Assembly: GCA_049999765.1 (NCBI GenBank)
Contig: JBNGIQ010008998.1
Location: forward strand, 132,141 to 152,582
Reading direction: 5' to 3'
Source of the DNA: Phaeoceros laevis
Lineage: Eukaryota > Anthocerotophyta > Anthocerotopsida > Notothyladales
DNA: 20,442 nt
A program made the translations under genes and the position numbers. Of the stretch, positions 7,309 through 18,745 are shown piece after piece. Under the pieces are notes generated by a model. The model searched no databases. It was given only the letters and a program-made list of their open reading frames with translations, and was not told where the DNA came from. Positions within the stretch are counted from its first letter, which is position 1. Each line of letters starts with the position of its first letter.

Positions 7309-8691
7309 CGATCAGGCCGGATTATTCATGCCTTCCCTTGTGGCACCTCTGCCGGTTAGGGGCGGCCGTGGAGCTGCATTTCGAACTCCGCCTTTTGTTG
7401 TAGCGGTAACCAGATTATTGCTGACAAAAGGGCTACGCTCCACCGTTGTCGGCGCATTTTTTCTGCTATTTCGGAGCTAGCTGTATGCAGCTCCTGCAGT
7501 CTGTCACTGCCAACACGCTATCTCTGAGGCAGATGCTCCTGTGAATGATCACTGTTGGTTGCGCTTTCTCACTGGGCTGTTTGCTGGAGCCTACAGAAGT
7601 CACGAGTAACACTGCGGGGTACCTGACCTGGCAATTTTGATCATCTGAAGGAGCTCGCTGTTGCTCTACATTCTTATGATTGGAATCGTGCGGTTTGGTG
7701 GTCTTGCTCTAGGGGTTCTGCGCCAATTTCAGGTGTATAAGCTGGGGGATCGGCACTCACGATTCCCCTTGCGCATGCTGCTCAGAGTTGAAATCTCTGT
7801 TTCCATCTCGTACTGATGTCACAAGTGAAGTCAACCACGACAGCCGTGCAACCAACAGTTTCTGTGCTTCCTTTTAGGTGATTACAGGTTCCTCCCTTTC
7901 GACAAGAAAGGCTTTCCAAAAGGAGACGTAATGTGATTTAACAGCACAGTGAGTGTAACGAGGCGGATGGTGTATCCTCTTGTCAGCCTGACTCCCGTTA
8001 AGTACAAGCGAGATGTATGTCACATACGAGGTCGGAGTCGTCGGACTTGGTCGAGCGTCCGACTCCCCCGCTCGGGGACTTCCCCGTTGCATCCCTGACA
8101 TGATTCATTTCGGATCGTACGTGCTCTTCTCAGGACCTCGTACCCCCTGATTTCTTTGTGCTGCCGGATCTGCAAGCTTGATTCTACAGCTGGCGAATTG
8201 AGTCCTTCAATCTATGCATCAGGTGAAGTTGTGGCGCGGGTTCTTCTCTGCCCCATTTTCTTTTCTCATCGCCGTAGCATATGTCTGACTTGAGATAGCT
8301 CAATCTTTGAGATTGCTTGGTTCGAGCCTCCCGACAGCTGGCGCATTTTTGCACTGATGTGAGTTCGAAGGATTGCTCCGGTACTACAGGGGCTTCAGGG
8401 GTTAGAGAAATGCCGAACTGAGCTCCTAGTAGCGACCTGCCTCCGACATTTGGGACGGGGAGTTTCTTGTTAGCTGAGAATTCGATGTCCGTCTTCCTTG
8501 GCAGGGTCATATGTCTCCTCCTTGCGCTATTTGACGACTATCCTTGCCTAGCTGAGCAAAGCGCCTCCATGATCCATAAAAAATGTGCATCGATGAAGTT
8601 GATTTCCTGTGACGAAGAATGGGGCGAGCTTAGTCGGTCTGAGCTGGTGCCAAAATTTGGAAAAGCACTGGTGTAAGGGAGTCAAGCAAGC
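7309..8691. promoter_or_regulatory. Divergent intergenic region between PPR and TNO1-like genes
   Basis: The 1383 bp between the two start codons must contain the promoters and 5' leaders of both genes. No convincing TATA box, tRNA or conserved gene is visible. One imperfect hairpin lies at about 8034-8066 (10-bp stem with a 3-nt bulge). Several short ATG-started frames occur in the presumed TNO1-like leader, but transcript starts are unknown, so uORFs cannot be claimed. Leader introns are possible. Confidence 0.5.
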
Positions 8692-8742
8692 ATGGACAGG
8701 TCAAATAAAAAGGATGAGATGCGCGCAGCTGGGAAGAAGCGG
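8692..8742 (+). other. TNO1-like exon 1 and start codon
   Basis: The start ATG at 8692 (GCATGG context) opens a 17-codon exon, MDRSNKKDEMRAAGKKR. A consensus donor GTATGT follows at 8743. The choice rests on the fact that splicing to 8835 joins AAGKKR to LEEFRMKRQ, the conserved N-terminal box of the family, which lies nowhere else in the window. An in-frame alternative without splicing lacks this box. Confidence 0.87.
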
Positions 8743-11700
8743 GTATGTGCGAAGGTCCTCTGTTCGCTGCTGCAATGAGGTGAGAGTGTTCTTGAAGGCT
8801 GGTCTCATGTCCCAACTGTGGTTTGCCCTATCAGCTGGAGGAATTCCGGATGAAGCGCCAGAACAAAATGGGCCCAGTGAAGGCTGCGGAGGCCAGAAAT
8901 TCCGGCGACGATCAAACTTCCGCGTCAGGTCCCTCACTAGCTACAGGGAGTGATGTCCTCTTGCACGCCAGTGAAGCTGACTCATCAAACGATGAGCTGA
9001 AAGTCGCAGCCAGCGAAGCCGCAAACGGGGTTGCTGAGCAGGAAAAATCAGCAAGTTTCCAACAGGTGGGGATGTCACCCCTGGTTGCTCTTCACTTCGT
9101 TTGCTTTCGTATCGTGCTTCACGTAGAATCCGTAGCTGCTTTCCACAAACGGCTTAATTTTGCAGATACTCTCGATCGAGGATGGTACGAACATCACTAA
9201 GGCGACTAACTTATTTCAACAGGAACAAGCGGGGAGTCTTAGCCAGTCAGGCAGCACGAATCAGGAGGAAAATGGCCAGTCACTGGCAAGTGAGATGACA
9301 AATGAGATGGAATTGGTGGTAGAACCAGCAGGGGTTGTAATGGAGCAACGGGACACAGACTGTGGGGGGAGGGGGCAGGACCTATCAGGTGATACTTCAG
9401 TTGCTGGACAATTGGCGGCAGAGATGAAGGCTGAATATGCCTCTGAACTGGCTGAATTGACTCACAAGCTGAAGCTATCCTACTCAGAGTATGAAGATAT
9501 GGAAGCTAGGTTCAAGGCCTCCATGAATGAAGGTGACCAGCTCCGCCAGCAACTCCTGGAGAGCAGAGAGCATCTGAAGATACTTGAGGAGGGAATATCT
9601 CAACATGACCAGGAGCTTTTGGACCTTGAAAAACGATTTCAGGCATTACTGGAAGAGAATCATCATCAGAAAATCGAGATCGGTGCAGCACAGCAGAGAT
9701 TCCACAGAGACGAGGAAATCAAACAATCGTTGTCATCACGTTTGCAGCAGTTAAAGGATGAGCTGCTTGTGTCACGAAAGGGAGAGTCAATGTTGGCTGC
9801 CCAGCTTGATAGTGCGCACACCCAACTGGCCAGCATGGAGAAGGAGAAGTGTCAACTCTCAGTTGATTTGGAAGCAGCTTCTTTGCTGGTGCGGAGTGCT
9901 GAGCAGGAAAAAGCGGAAATCGGGACTGCACTTGAAAAAGCTCTGCAAGAACAGGTCAAGTGTGTGGCAGAACAGGAACTATATATGTCCCAGTTGAACG
10001 ACCATAAGGCAACGGCCTTTGATTTGTCCAAGGAAAATGGGCAGTTAGTAGATCAAGTGAATACCCTAAAATCTGAGATTTACAACTTGCAGCGGGATAG
10101 AAAAGTCAGTGACTCAGGATTTCAGCAACAAATTCTGAAGCTCGCTCAAGATTTTGATGGGGTTGCTCAGGAAGCAGAACGTTTGAGGAGTAGCCTGGCA
10201 GCCACTGCCAATGAGAAATCAGGATTAGATTCACTGCTAGAGTCGGTCAAGAAGGAATTGGTTGAAACTTTGGATGTGAAACATCGATTGTCAGACGAGC
10301 TTCTCACTGCAAAGGAACATCTGCAAGCTGCACTCGAGGAGAACAAGCGCTTCTCTGCGGAGGTTGATGTATGGCAGACTTCGTCAAAGGAGCATCTGAA
10401 CGACAACATCCAGCTGAGGGCAAATGTCCAGGATCTTAGATCTGAACTTGGGAGCACTCGTCAAAAATCAGCAGATTGTGACAAGGAGCTTTTCGCCTGC
10501 AAACAGTCATTGGAAGAATTGGTTAAAGTTAGAGGGCAGCTGGAAAACAACCTCCAAATACTGGGCATCCAAACTGAAGAATGTCAAAGAGAAAAAATCC
10601 AACTTCTTTTCGAGTGCGACACACTGAAAGCAGACTTGAGAGCTCTGTCATTTGAGAAATCCAACTTGGAGGGGCAGGTGCAAGCAGGAAAGGAACAGCT
10701 TGCAGAGCTGCTGACAGAAACCAAGAAGTTTGAGGAGAAGGTTCTGGAACTGAACACCAAACTGGAGTTAGCGGTTGAGGATAGAAAGAAAATAGAGGAG
10801 ATACATGGCTGCTTACTCTCTGAAGTTGAGTTGATAAGGGTGAACGTGAAGGCAGCAACTGAAGAAAGAGATGATCTTAGACATAAGGTAGAGAAAGTGC
10901 AGCAGCTAAATGAGGAGCTGAAGGAAGAAGCTTGTAATCTTCGTATCCAGCTTCAAGCTGCAACAACTGGGTGGCAGGATGTCATGGCTGCTAAATCTGA
11001 GCAACATGTGGAAGTAGAGCAATTGAAGCATACCGTACAGGTGGTTAACGAGGCTCTGCAGAATCACGTGCAACAGATTGCAGATCTGGAACAAGAAAAT
11101 TTAGTTTTGAAGACGCATATTTCTAAAGCTGAATCTACGTCGTTGGAACTTGAGCAGGCAGTAAGGCAGGTGCTTCCCTCGGAAAGTCCAGAAGCTTCCT
11201 TAAAATTTCCTGGCTCTGGGGTGCACCTTGCCTCATGTGTCCGCAAACTCATACACGAGTTCGAGGCTAGGGCTCATCATGCTGATCATGATGTACAAAA
11301 CGACAGTAGGCATTTGGTAGAGCATGAGGGAGATGTTTTGGGCAACAGGAAAGAGATCAGTAGCTCTGATCTCGAGGCCCTGAGTTTCCACTTAAAGGAG
11401 ACACGTGAGGAAAATTCCCGGCTGCAAGTGCAACTCGAGGAGAGAGACACTCATGCATTGTCAAGAAGTCAAGAGGTTTCCAGTCTAACACAACAACTTT
11501 TTGATCTAACAGAAAAGTGCCAAGCAGCTGCCGGTAAATATGAGGGACAGTCAGACCACAGTGCAGTTGAGATGCAGTTGGCTGAATCTCAGAAAGCATG
11601 CGCGGAGCAGGGTGATATTATACGATCTTATCTTGAGATGTTTGAAAAGGTTCATGGGAGTCTGACCACATTGAACGAGAAGCTACGTGCTGAGTTGTAT

Positions 11701-14700
11701 AATACTTCATGTGTAGTAAGTCTGCAAGAGCCAGAGGTAAACACCTGGTCAAAAGTTGACGCTCTTATAGATTCTTGTCAAGATCTGTTCACGCGCCTTT
11801 CTGAGAGGGACAATGGGTTGCGCCAGCAGTTGAAACATTTAGCCCTGAAGCATCAGGATCTTCAGGATCTGGCCGATTCCTTAAAAGACGAGGTTACGAC
11901 TTTGCTTTCTGAGAGGGCCAGTGCTGTGAAGTCAAGCAGTGAAATCCAGTCAGAGCTTTTAGAATTAAAAAGTTATGTTCAACGGCTGGAGTTAGGTGAT
12001 GCTGAGAACCGGGCTCTTGTGAGAAACCATGAGAAGGAGCAAGATGCTTGCAGGCAACATATCGTGTCTCTGCTGGCAATATTCGACTCAAGCCTGCAAA
12101 GTTCAGGCTCCATTTTGGACACTCCTGATCTGCCAGAGCACGAATTGACAGACAGTATTTCCTGGCTATTGAACCAGTTGGAGGAGAGGTCCAAAGCTTG
12201 TCTTGAGCGTGCAACTCTGCAATCACAAGAAAATTTGAAGGCGGTTGCAGAGCTGCAGGGCAAAGTTGAAGAGCTTCAGGATTTACTTGCCGTTGCCAGA
12301 GCAGAAGCAGAGCGAGTTGGTGATGATTTGAATATCCTGTCACAGAAGGTTGATATGCCTTCTGTGGGAACTCCAGATTACAGATGGGACGATTTCGTTG
12401 CATCAAGTTTCAAGTCAGATGCTGTGGGAACTCTTGCCGTAAAAATTGGGAGGTTGGTGAAAGTAATCCACGATGATTTGCAGAACAGGCACACAGAAAT
12501 AATCCAACTCAAGGCTGAGCATGAGCAGTTTGCCAAGTTGGTACAAACGACAAGTGCTACAAATCAGAAATTATCGGAGCAGATTCATATTGTGCATGAA
12601 AACGAACTTGAGGTGCAGCTAAAGCTGGAAATGTCTGACTCTGAGTTACAGAAGGTCCGTCATGAATATGGGCGTGCATTAGAAACCATCCAGGTCTTGC
12701 AGAATGAGATAGACGTCCGGAAAGCAAAGGAGACGGAGTTAGCGACCAAACTTGAGGAGGCTTTGGTCAGGATCGGTGCAGTGGATGAGAAGCATGAAAT
12801 GTATCAGGAAGAGAATAAGAAACTCCAGTCTGATCTGGCGGCATTGCAGGAGGCAGCAGCCTGTCATGAAGCAGTATTGAAGACGGTTCATTCTGAGGTT
12901 CAAATAGGTGTGAAAGCTTTTGTTCTCCGGATTGTCATTAATTTGCTTGCAGCGTTATCTTCCAGCAGTGATGCTGCAATTGAGGTTGTCCAAGGGCTGG
13001 TCAGGAACTTTTCTTTCAGCACAACCGATTACAGTAAGGTCTCAACTCAAGAGATTGAGAAACTCCGCGAGGCAGTACTTGAATCAGCCCTTGAGTACAA
13101 TGACACTGTAAAGCGTAATGACAGACACCATTATGATGAGCAACAAAAGTTGGACAGCACTGCCAAGATGCTTGCCAAAATGGAGGTTGCATTGGAAGCC
13201 AAAACCAAAAAATGCTCCGAGTTAGTTGCGCACCAGAATGATGAAAAGAAAGTCCTTTTGCAGCAGATCGAAGCCCTTACAAACCATGTACAGGAGTTGC
13301 AGTCTGAAATATCCTCGTTGAAGTCGCAACAATCCCAGGGTGAGCAGAAGCTACAAGCTGCTAAGGAGAAATTAGCTCTTGCGGTTAGTAGGGGAAAAGC
13401 TTTGAGTCAACAAAGAGATGCTTTGAAGCAGTCTCTGGCAGGAAAATCGGCAGAGTTGGATTTGTTGGTTACCACACACAGTGAACAGTCGAAGGAAAGG
13501 GATGCTGCCCTTGAGACAAGTATAACTAACTTAACAGCTGCAGGACGGAGGGCAGATATGGCACAGCAAGAGCTCGAAGAAGTCAAAGGATGTCTTCTGG
13601 AACTCGAGCAGCGGTTGTTGGCAAAGGCTACCTCATGTGATACTGTTATGGAAAAAGTACCCCTATCCGATGTGAAGACAAAAGAGCTGCCAACCAAGGT
13701 TGAATGGATTGTCAGATCTTTTGATGAAATTCAACAGCACTCAATTGCAGCAGTGGAAGAATTGGAGAACATAAAGAAGGGAGCAGCCTTGTTGGAACAT
13801 CAGCTGAAAGATGCCCGTGACAAAGAGGTTGTCCTGATTGGTGAACTTGAGGCAGAACGATGTAACTCGAGGCAAAAGGCGAGTGAGGTGGAGAAATGCA
13901 TGCAGATGCAGGCGCTTTTGTCTGACGAAGTTTCTCACAATGCTTCTGCCAAGGATGCTCTGGAAGCAGAGCTCAACCTGACGGCTGGAAAACTGGCTGC
14001 AGAAGTAGCATCCCGTTTGAAGTTGCAATCAGACTTTGAAGGGGTGGTCGCAACTGCACTTTCTGTGATCCCAGAGTCCATGAAAACTGAGCTCTGGGGG
14101 CCTAATGGGGCACTCCCGTCTTCCTTTAATGTTGTCGTAAGTTCACTCCTTGCTCTCTACAATGATAGTGCAACTGAAGTCGGGAAGCTAAAGGAGGAGT
14201 GCGAGAAGCTCATGGTTAAGCTCGAGCAGTCTAACGAGGTGAATAATGAGTGGACATGTCTCAAACAGCAAGTGAAGGACCTTCAGCAAGTTGTAGCTGA
14301 CAAGGACCTTGAGATAAGTAGCTTAGCTGCCAGGATGGAGGAGGCAGCTGCCACCATGGCGCACCAGGAAGAAGAGATTGATGGAATATCACAGCAAATG
14401 CGGAAGTTGAAATTCAGCTTAGATGAGGCGATCAGGGAGAAAACAACATTACAAACGCACCTTACAGATGTGGAACACCGGTTGTCAACCACACGAGAGA
14501 AACTTGGTATGGCTGTGAGAAAAGGAAAAGCACTAAAGCTAGAACACGATGCATTGAAACATAGTCTTGCTGAATCTCAGGAAATGGCAGGCACTTCGGT
14601 ACGAGAGCTGCAGCTGAAAGAGTCTTTGCTGCAAGAGCTGCAGAACAACTTGGCTGAAGTTTTAGATGAGAAGCAGGTGCTGCAGAAGGAGAAAGAGGCT

Positions 14701-17055
14701 GCAGTGTCTCAGTTGGTGAATGAAACTGCAGGCATCAAGTCAGTGATGGAGGAAACAGCTTCTTTGAGAGCATATAAACTACAAAAGGAATATGAAGTGG
14801 AGTCCCTAAGAGAAACTTTGTCTGCTCATGCAGCTGAGTTCAGCAAGTCCCAGTCTGCAGCGAGACACCTCAGTTCAGAAGTGTCTGATCTACAGGTAAC
14901 CAACTCGGATCTGCGTCAAGAGCTTGCTGCTGTGCATGAAGAAGTTGTAAGACTAGGCCAGGAGACAGGTGAGGTTGGATCTCTCAAGTCATGTATAAAC
15001 ATAGCTGTCGAGTCTATGAACTGTTTGGTAGAAGAACTGGCGCTAATGCAAGCGAACTATGGCGCCAGCATAGAGACTGGCCTGGAGGGTCAAACTAGAG
15101 TGTCCCACCGTGGCAATGCTTCTCTTGGCGTTGGACAACAGAGCCTTATGTTTACAGAGGATTTCATACGCCAAGTATGTCAACATTCAGTTGAAAGTGC
15201 TCGACACTTCGCCACACTGACTCAGAATATAATATCTCGTCTCAAAGAGCAACAACTATCAAAGGACAGGGAAGCTATGGAGCTTACAGAAGAACGGGAA
15301 CATCTGCAGGTCGCCATACAAGATATACAGACCCTCTCAAGGAAAGTGATTGAGGAGAAGGAGAACGCTATCACGCAGATGAAACGACAATTAACACAGT
15401 TGGAGAGCACAGTGAAGGATCTTCGAACCAACAAGGATGTGGATGAGGCAAAAATGAGGGCTTTGGAGGCTAGTAAGGCTCAACACGATCATGAGATACA
15501 TTCATTGCAATCAAAATTTCATTTCACAAAGCAAAGAGCTGATGAAGAGGCGAAGGCACTAAGGCATGCTGAAGCAGAGCTAGTAACTCTTCGTGAACTT
15601 CTCTCTGCAAAGAACGAAGGTAAAAGGTGCCAGTTTTGGGTCTTTGCTGTAGAGTTTTTCCGAACACTGGAATGCTGAGTCTTATGTTCTTTTACAGATC
15701 TGGAAGCGCACATGCAAGTTTTATGTGAGTCGGAAACACAAGTTGATGCTCTCTCCCAACGCGTGAAGGAGTTGGAAGCCACCCTGCGGCAGAAACAGGT
15801 TTCTCTACAGAGCCTGGAGGCGTCACGTGCAAAGGCTCTTTCTAAGCTGAATACCAACTACAAAAAACTTAATGACGTCTTGCAGCAGTCGGAGGAACTG
15901 CTGGCTTTATCTGAAAACCTGCAGATGGATTTAGAGAGGCGTGAGGCTGAAATACTCAGGCTAACAGAGCAGCTGGCAAATGCTCAAAGCCAAGTGAATA
16001 CTATGCAAACGAGCCATCAAGAAACGCATGTGAACCTTGATCAGCTTCAGAGTATGCTGGCTGATTTGATTCTGAAGGCCTCCAAGGGCGCAGTATCCCA
16101 ATTCAACGTTGAGAAAACTGAGCAAGTCACCGGAGAGCATGCCATGTTGTCCTATGTGGAAGAGCTTGGAAGCTTATTGGAGAGCCTCCTTTCAGAAATT
16201 GAAGTTCTAAAATCAACTGCCTCGAAGAAAGACAATCAACTTCAGGACATGAGAATTGAACTTCAGGTCCTGTCGGCAGAGAAACTAGCATTGCAGGGGA
16301 CTGTGCAAAGTAAGCAGTTGCAACTTCAAAGTCTCTTGGCGGTGGCTGGTTCGACATCTGTAGCAAAAATCGAGACTTCTCCTGTTGAGATTGAGGACAT
16401 GGTATGCCTTTGCTTCCAATATCTGCAATCTATGAATCAACTTCCGATAACGTCGAAACAAGATGCTGGTTTCCTGACAGTGTTTGGTGTATGCAGGGAC
16501 AAAGAAGTGCTCGAGTTGTGGGGGTTCAAATGCCAAGTGCTGCTCCTCATGTCCGAGGCCCACGAAAGTTACCAGTCAGTGACGTGGTGTTAGATGTGGA
16601 CCTGGAGAATCAACCATTGCATGATATGGAAGATAAAGGTATTAGTGAACCTCTAACTTCATGTGGCTATCACCCGCAACTGCCCATATTTATATTCCCA
16701 TTGTGGCTCAGTATTTCACAACATGATGTGAACCACCAAATATCATGTCTAAGGATTGTGATTATGCAGGGCATGACTACAAGTCTCTTGCAATGGCAAA
16801 GTTCATGCCGAGAGTGATGAGGCCTGCAGCGGAGCGTCTTGATGGGTTCTGGTATACTTGGCATCATTTCGTGTTGAGAAATTTCCTGCAGATTCCTGAT
16901 CTATTCCCGTCAAGGTCATATTCTGACAGTTTTTTGCCGTGAAATGCAGTGTGGCCGGTGGCAGAGTTCTAATGAAACAACCTTCAGTCCGGTTTGGGTT
17001 AATAGTTTACTGGATCTTTGTCCACCTGTGGATTACAACAGCACTTGTACTGTAG
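8692..17055 (+). CDS. TNO1: TNO1-like long coiled-coil trans-Golgi network protein, C-terminal membrane anchor
   Basis: I rebuilt seven exons: 8692-8742, 8835-9065, 9223-15619, 15698-16401, 16497-16638, 16770-16851 and 16950-17055. All introns are GT-AG (78-157 bp) and phases agree, giving 7713 nt or 2570 aa. The N-terminus has a basic box, EMRAAGKKRLEEFR, typical of this plant family. Exon 3 encodes about 2130 residues of heptad-rich coiled coil. It includes two EKLxxAVxxGKAL motifs (about 1476 and 1853) and KVDALIDS/KVEWIVRS segments (938, 1586). The end reads DKGHDYKSL, RLDGFC, VAGGRVLM and a hydrophobic helix (about 2551-2570) at the very C-terminus, matching my memory of Arabidopsis TNO1. 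TNO1 binds the syntaxin SYP41 at the TGN and supports vacuolar trafficking and salt tolerance (established for Arabidopsis). At 2570 aa this is longer than the Arabidopsis protein. No motor, ATPase or GRIP domain is seen. Confidence 0.88.
9066..9222 (+). other. TNO1-like intron 2 with two in-frame acceptors
   Basis: The donor is GTGGGG, weaker than the other donors of the gene. Two acceptors keep phase 0: TTTGCAG ending at 9165 and TTCAACAG ending at 9222. Using the first would add 19 residues (ILSIEDG to LFQQ) and give 2589 aa. CTAAC about 14 nt upstream of the second could be a branch site. Which one is used, or whether both are, cannot be told from sequence. Confidence 0.6.
16950..17055 (+). 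other. TNO1-like last exon: membrane anchor
   Basis: After acceptor GAAATGCAG the exon reads VAGGRVLMKQPSVR followed by 20 mostly hydrophobic residues ending in ITTALVL and TAG (17053-17055). No lumenal tail follows, so the protein is tail-anchored with the coiled coil in the cytosol. The exon is too short and its frame too limited to show as a free-standing gene. It is supported by splice phase with exon 6 and by the family's GGRVLM signature. Confidence 0.87.
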
Positions 17056-18151
17056 CCGGTCAGTCATTTAAGCCAACATGAATAATGCCTCTCTTTCTGT
17101 GCTGACAAGAAACCCATTTCTGGTAGTGTTTTCAACATCATCTTGTGCTTGTGAGCAGGCTTGCCTTGAAGGGTATTGTACGCAGAGAGGTGCTTGCTGA
17201 TATGCAGCAGGTGGGGACTGTGCCAGTCTCAACGGTCGCCACAGTGTTGGCCAGCACAAAGAATGGATATATTGGCAGGTATGAAGAAATTGTTGTCGGG
17301 CCTTCATGGTGAATCCTTGAACATGTTGCTTTCGTCTGACCAATTGTTGCATCATGGTCGTTGACTGGGCGTGCAGGGGCTTGCAGGACCAGTAGCAATC
17401 GGTCGAGGCCTGTGGTACTTTGAACCATGGCCAAGAAAGCTGCTTCAGAAGGTGCCCTTAGAACACAAATATATCATAATTGTCTTGTTTGATTCTACTG
17501 ACTGCAGCTGCACACTAACACCTGGCAGCTTGGTGTTCATGCATTGGCAGCTTTGGCAGCGTCCACCATGATTCAGCAGGCACACCATAGCAGGAGCGGC
17601 TACAAACACTTTGCACTGTTGATTATTGTGCATGATTCACTCCGCCACCGATGAGGCAACTTCTATTGCTAGGTCCGGCAAGAGACTCTAACGTTTACAA
17701 GTATGAGCACTTCGTGAATAAAAAGGCGCAAAACAAAAGCTGGCAGGTTACGAAAGTAGCAGAGAATGCCACTTTCTCAAGTCCCCTACTCATACTCTTT
17801 CGCAAGCAAGATAATAAACCTCCCTCCCTCCCACGCCAGAACGGAACGTACCCCAGTTGTAGGAGTTGGGAGTTTCCTTTATCAGCACGCTGTCAAGTTT
17901 TCCAGTTGTAAAACCTTGCGAGTTATACGTTTTCTTTATTACCACGAGTGCCTGACACCACTTGGCAGGTGCAACTGCAGGCCACGTGGTTGTTGTGAGA
18001 ATCTGATTTCAGCTGCATACAACCAGTTGACTTTCAGATTGGAAACTTGTGCAAAGGAATGCAAGAACTTATGAGGTTCGTCATCTGTCTTCTGAGTGCG
18101 CTTGCCATGGTCTCTCTCAGGAGTCATAACTCCATAGAGCTTGGCTGCAGG
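17056..18151 (+). other. TNO1-like 3' UTR and downstream intergenic DNA
   Basis: The sequence after the TAG has no conserved coding frame. AATAAA at 17717-17722 and AATAAT/ATAATAAA around 17810-17818 are candidate polyadenylation signals for the TNO1-like transcript, but the true 3' end is unknown. Short frames on both strands in 17100-17570 show no recognisable domain. Confidence 0.5.
17717..17722 (+). terminator. Candidate polyadenylation signal AATAAA
   Basis: This is the first perfect plus-strand AATAAA after the TNO1-like stop codon, about 660 bp downstream. Plant poly(A) sites are loosely defined and nearer sites without the hexamer are possible. Confidence 0.3.
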
Positions 18152-18286
18152 CTGGGCATTAGAGTGTCGGGGGTAGGGTGGATGGGCAGCAACTGTTGAT
18201 AGATTTACCTCTTCAAAAAAGACCTTGTGACATGTCCAGAATACGTTGATTGCAGCTCCATTAATTCCTGTAACTTTTTTATCTTG
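18152..18286. repeat. Left arm of a ~135-bp inverted repeat
   Basis: The reverse complement of 18746-18879 aligns along nearly the whole arm with a few mismatches and small gaps. Perfect blocks include 26 bp around 18222-18247 and 21 bp around 18172-18192. The arms face each other across about 460 bp. This could be a foldback or MITE-like element, or an inverted duplication. No target-site duplication is obvious. Confidence 0.9.
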
Positions 18287-18745
18287 CTCGCTCATCATGC
18301 TCGCCCGTCAAAATGGGCTGCAGGCCTGGGTACGTCTGTGTACACGTGCCAACAATTTGCCAGAGGTTGAAGCAAGCTTCCCAAGGAATTTTTTGGGAGC
18401 TCTTGCAATTGGAAAGTTCTCAGTACTCTGCAGGCCTAGGGAGTGCAATCACTTGAAATTGGCTGCACAGCACGAGTAAGGACATCAACCATGCAAATCT
18501 GTATGAACGTTGGTCAGTTGAAGTCATGCCAGAGTACATCTAGTTGAAGGCATGCCAGAGTACATCTAGCTAGTTGTGCGCATACACAATCTTAATTAAT
18601 AAGGGACAGTCGAATTACAAACGTGTAACTTAAAAGGCCCAAGTGACTGCATGCGGTAAAGACATTTACAGCGGTGAGAACACTGAGGAAGACTTGTGGA
18701 CTTGCTGTTGCGATGAATTCCTTCCTGCGTCTTGCGCGAACGAAT
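18287..18745. other. Spacer between inverted-repeat arms
   Basis: No gene is recognised in this spacer. It contains the 26-bp tandem duplication at 18516-18567 and otherwise unique-looking sequence with many stops. Confidence 0.5.
18516..18567. repeat. Two tandem 26-bp repeats
   Basis: Units at 18516-18541 and 18542-18567 differ at one base. Each contains CATGCCAGAGTACATCT. This is a recent local duplication without known function. Confidence 0.95.

Noticed and set aside
4067-7480. Several plus-strand open frames of 66-189 codons over the PPR gene
   Set aside because: They are antisense shadows of the 306-bp repeats and recur at the same phase. None has a domain, and the minus-strand gene is complete and strongly conserved.
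8240-8335. tRNA-like B box (GGTTCGAGCC) with a D-arm-like stretch upstream
   Set aside because: The spacing leaves no room for an anticodon arm and no acceptor stem pairs, so it is not a tRNA.
11894-12406. 170-codon minus-strand frame inside the TNO1-like exon 3
   Set aside because: It lies antisense to a continuous coiled-coil coding exon, has no recognisable domain, and Gln/Glu/Leu-rich coding often leaves open antisense frames.
16481-16496. Alternative acceptor at 16480 for TNO1-like intron 4
   Set aside because: It would shift the frame by 16 nt and lose the conserved C-terminal DKGHDYKSL and GGRVLM reading.
8692-17055. Giant coiled-coil protein as myosin, kinesin, SMC or nuclear-pore NUA/Tpr protein
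   Set aside because: No motor or ATPase motif is present, and the N-terminal box, KGKAL motifs and terminal membrane helix fit TNO1 instead.
17100-17300. Cys-rich plus-strand frame and a second frame with protein-like composition after the TNO1-like stop
   Set aside because: Cysteine spacing fits no family I know, there is no start or splice support, and it lies in the expected 3' UTR.
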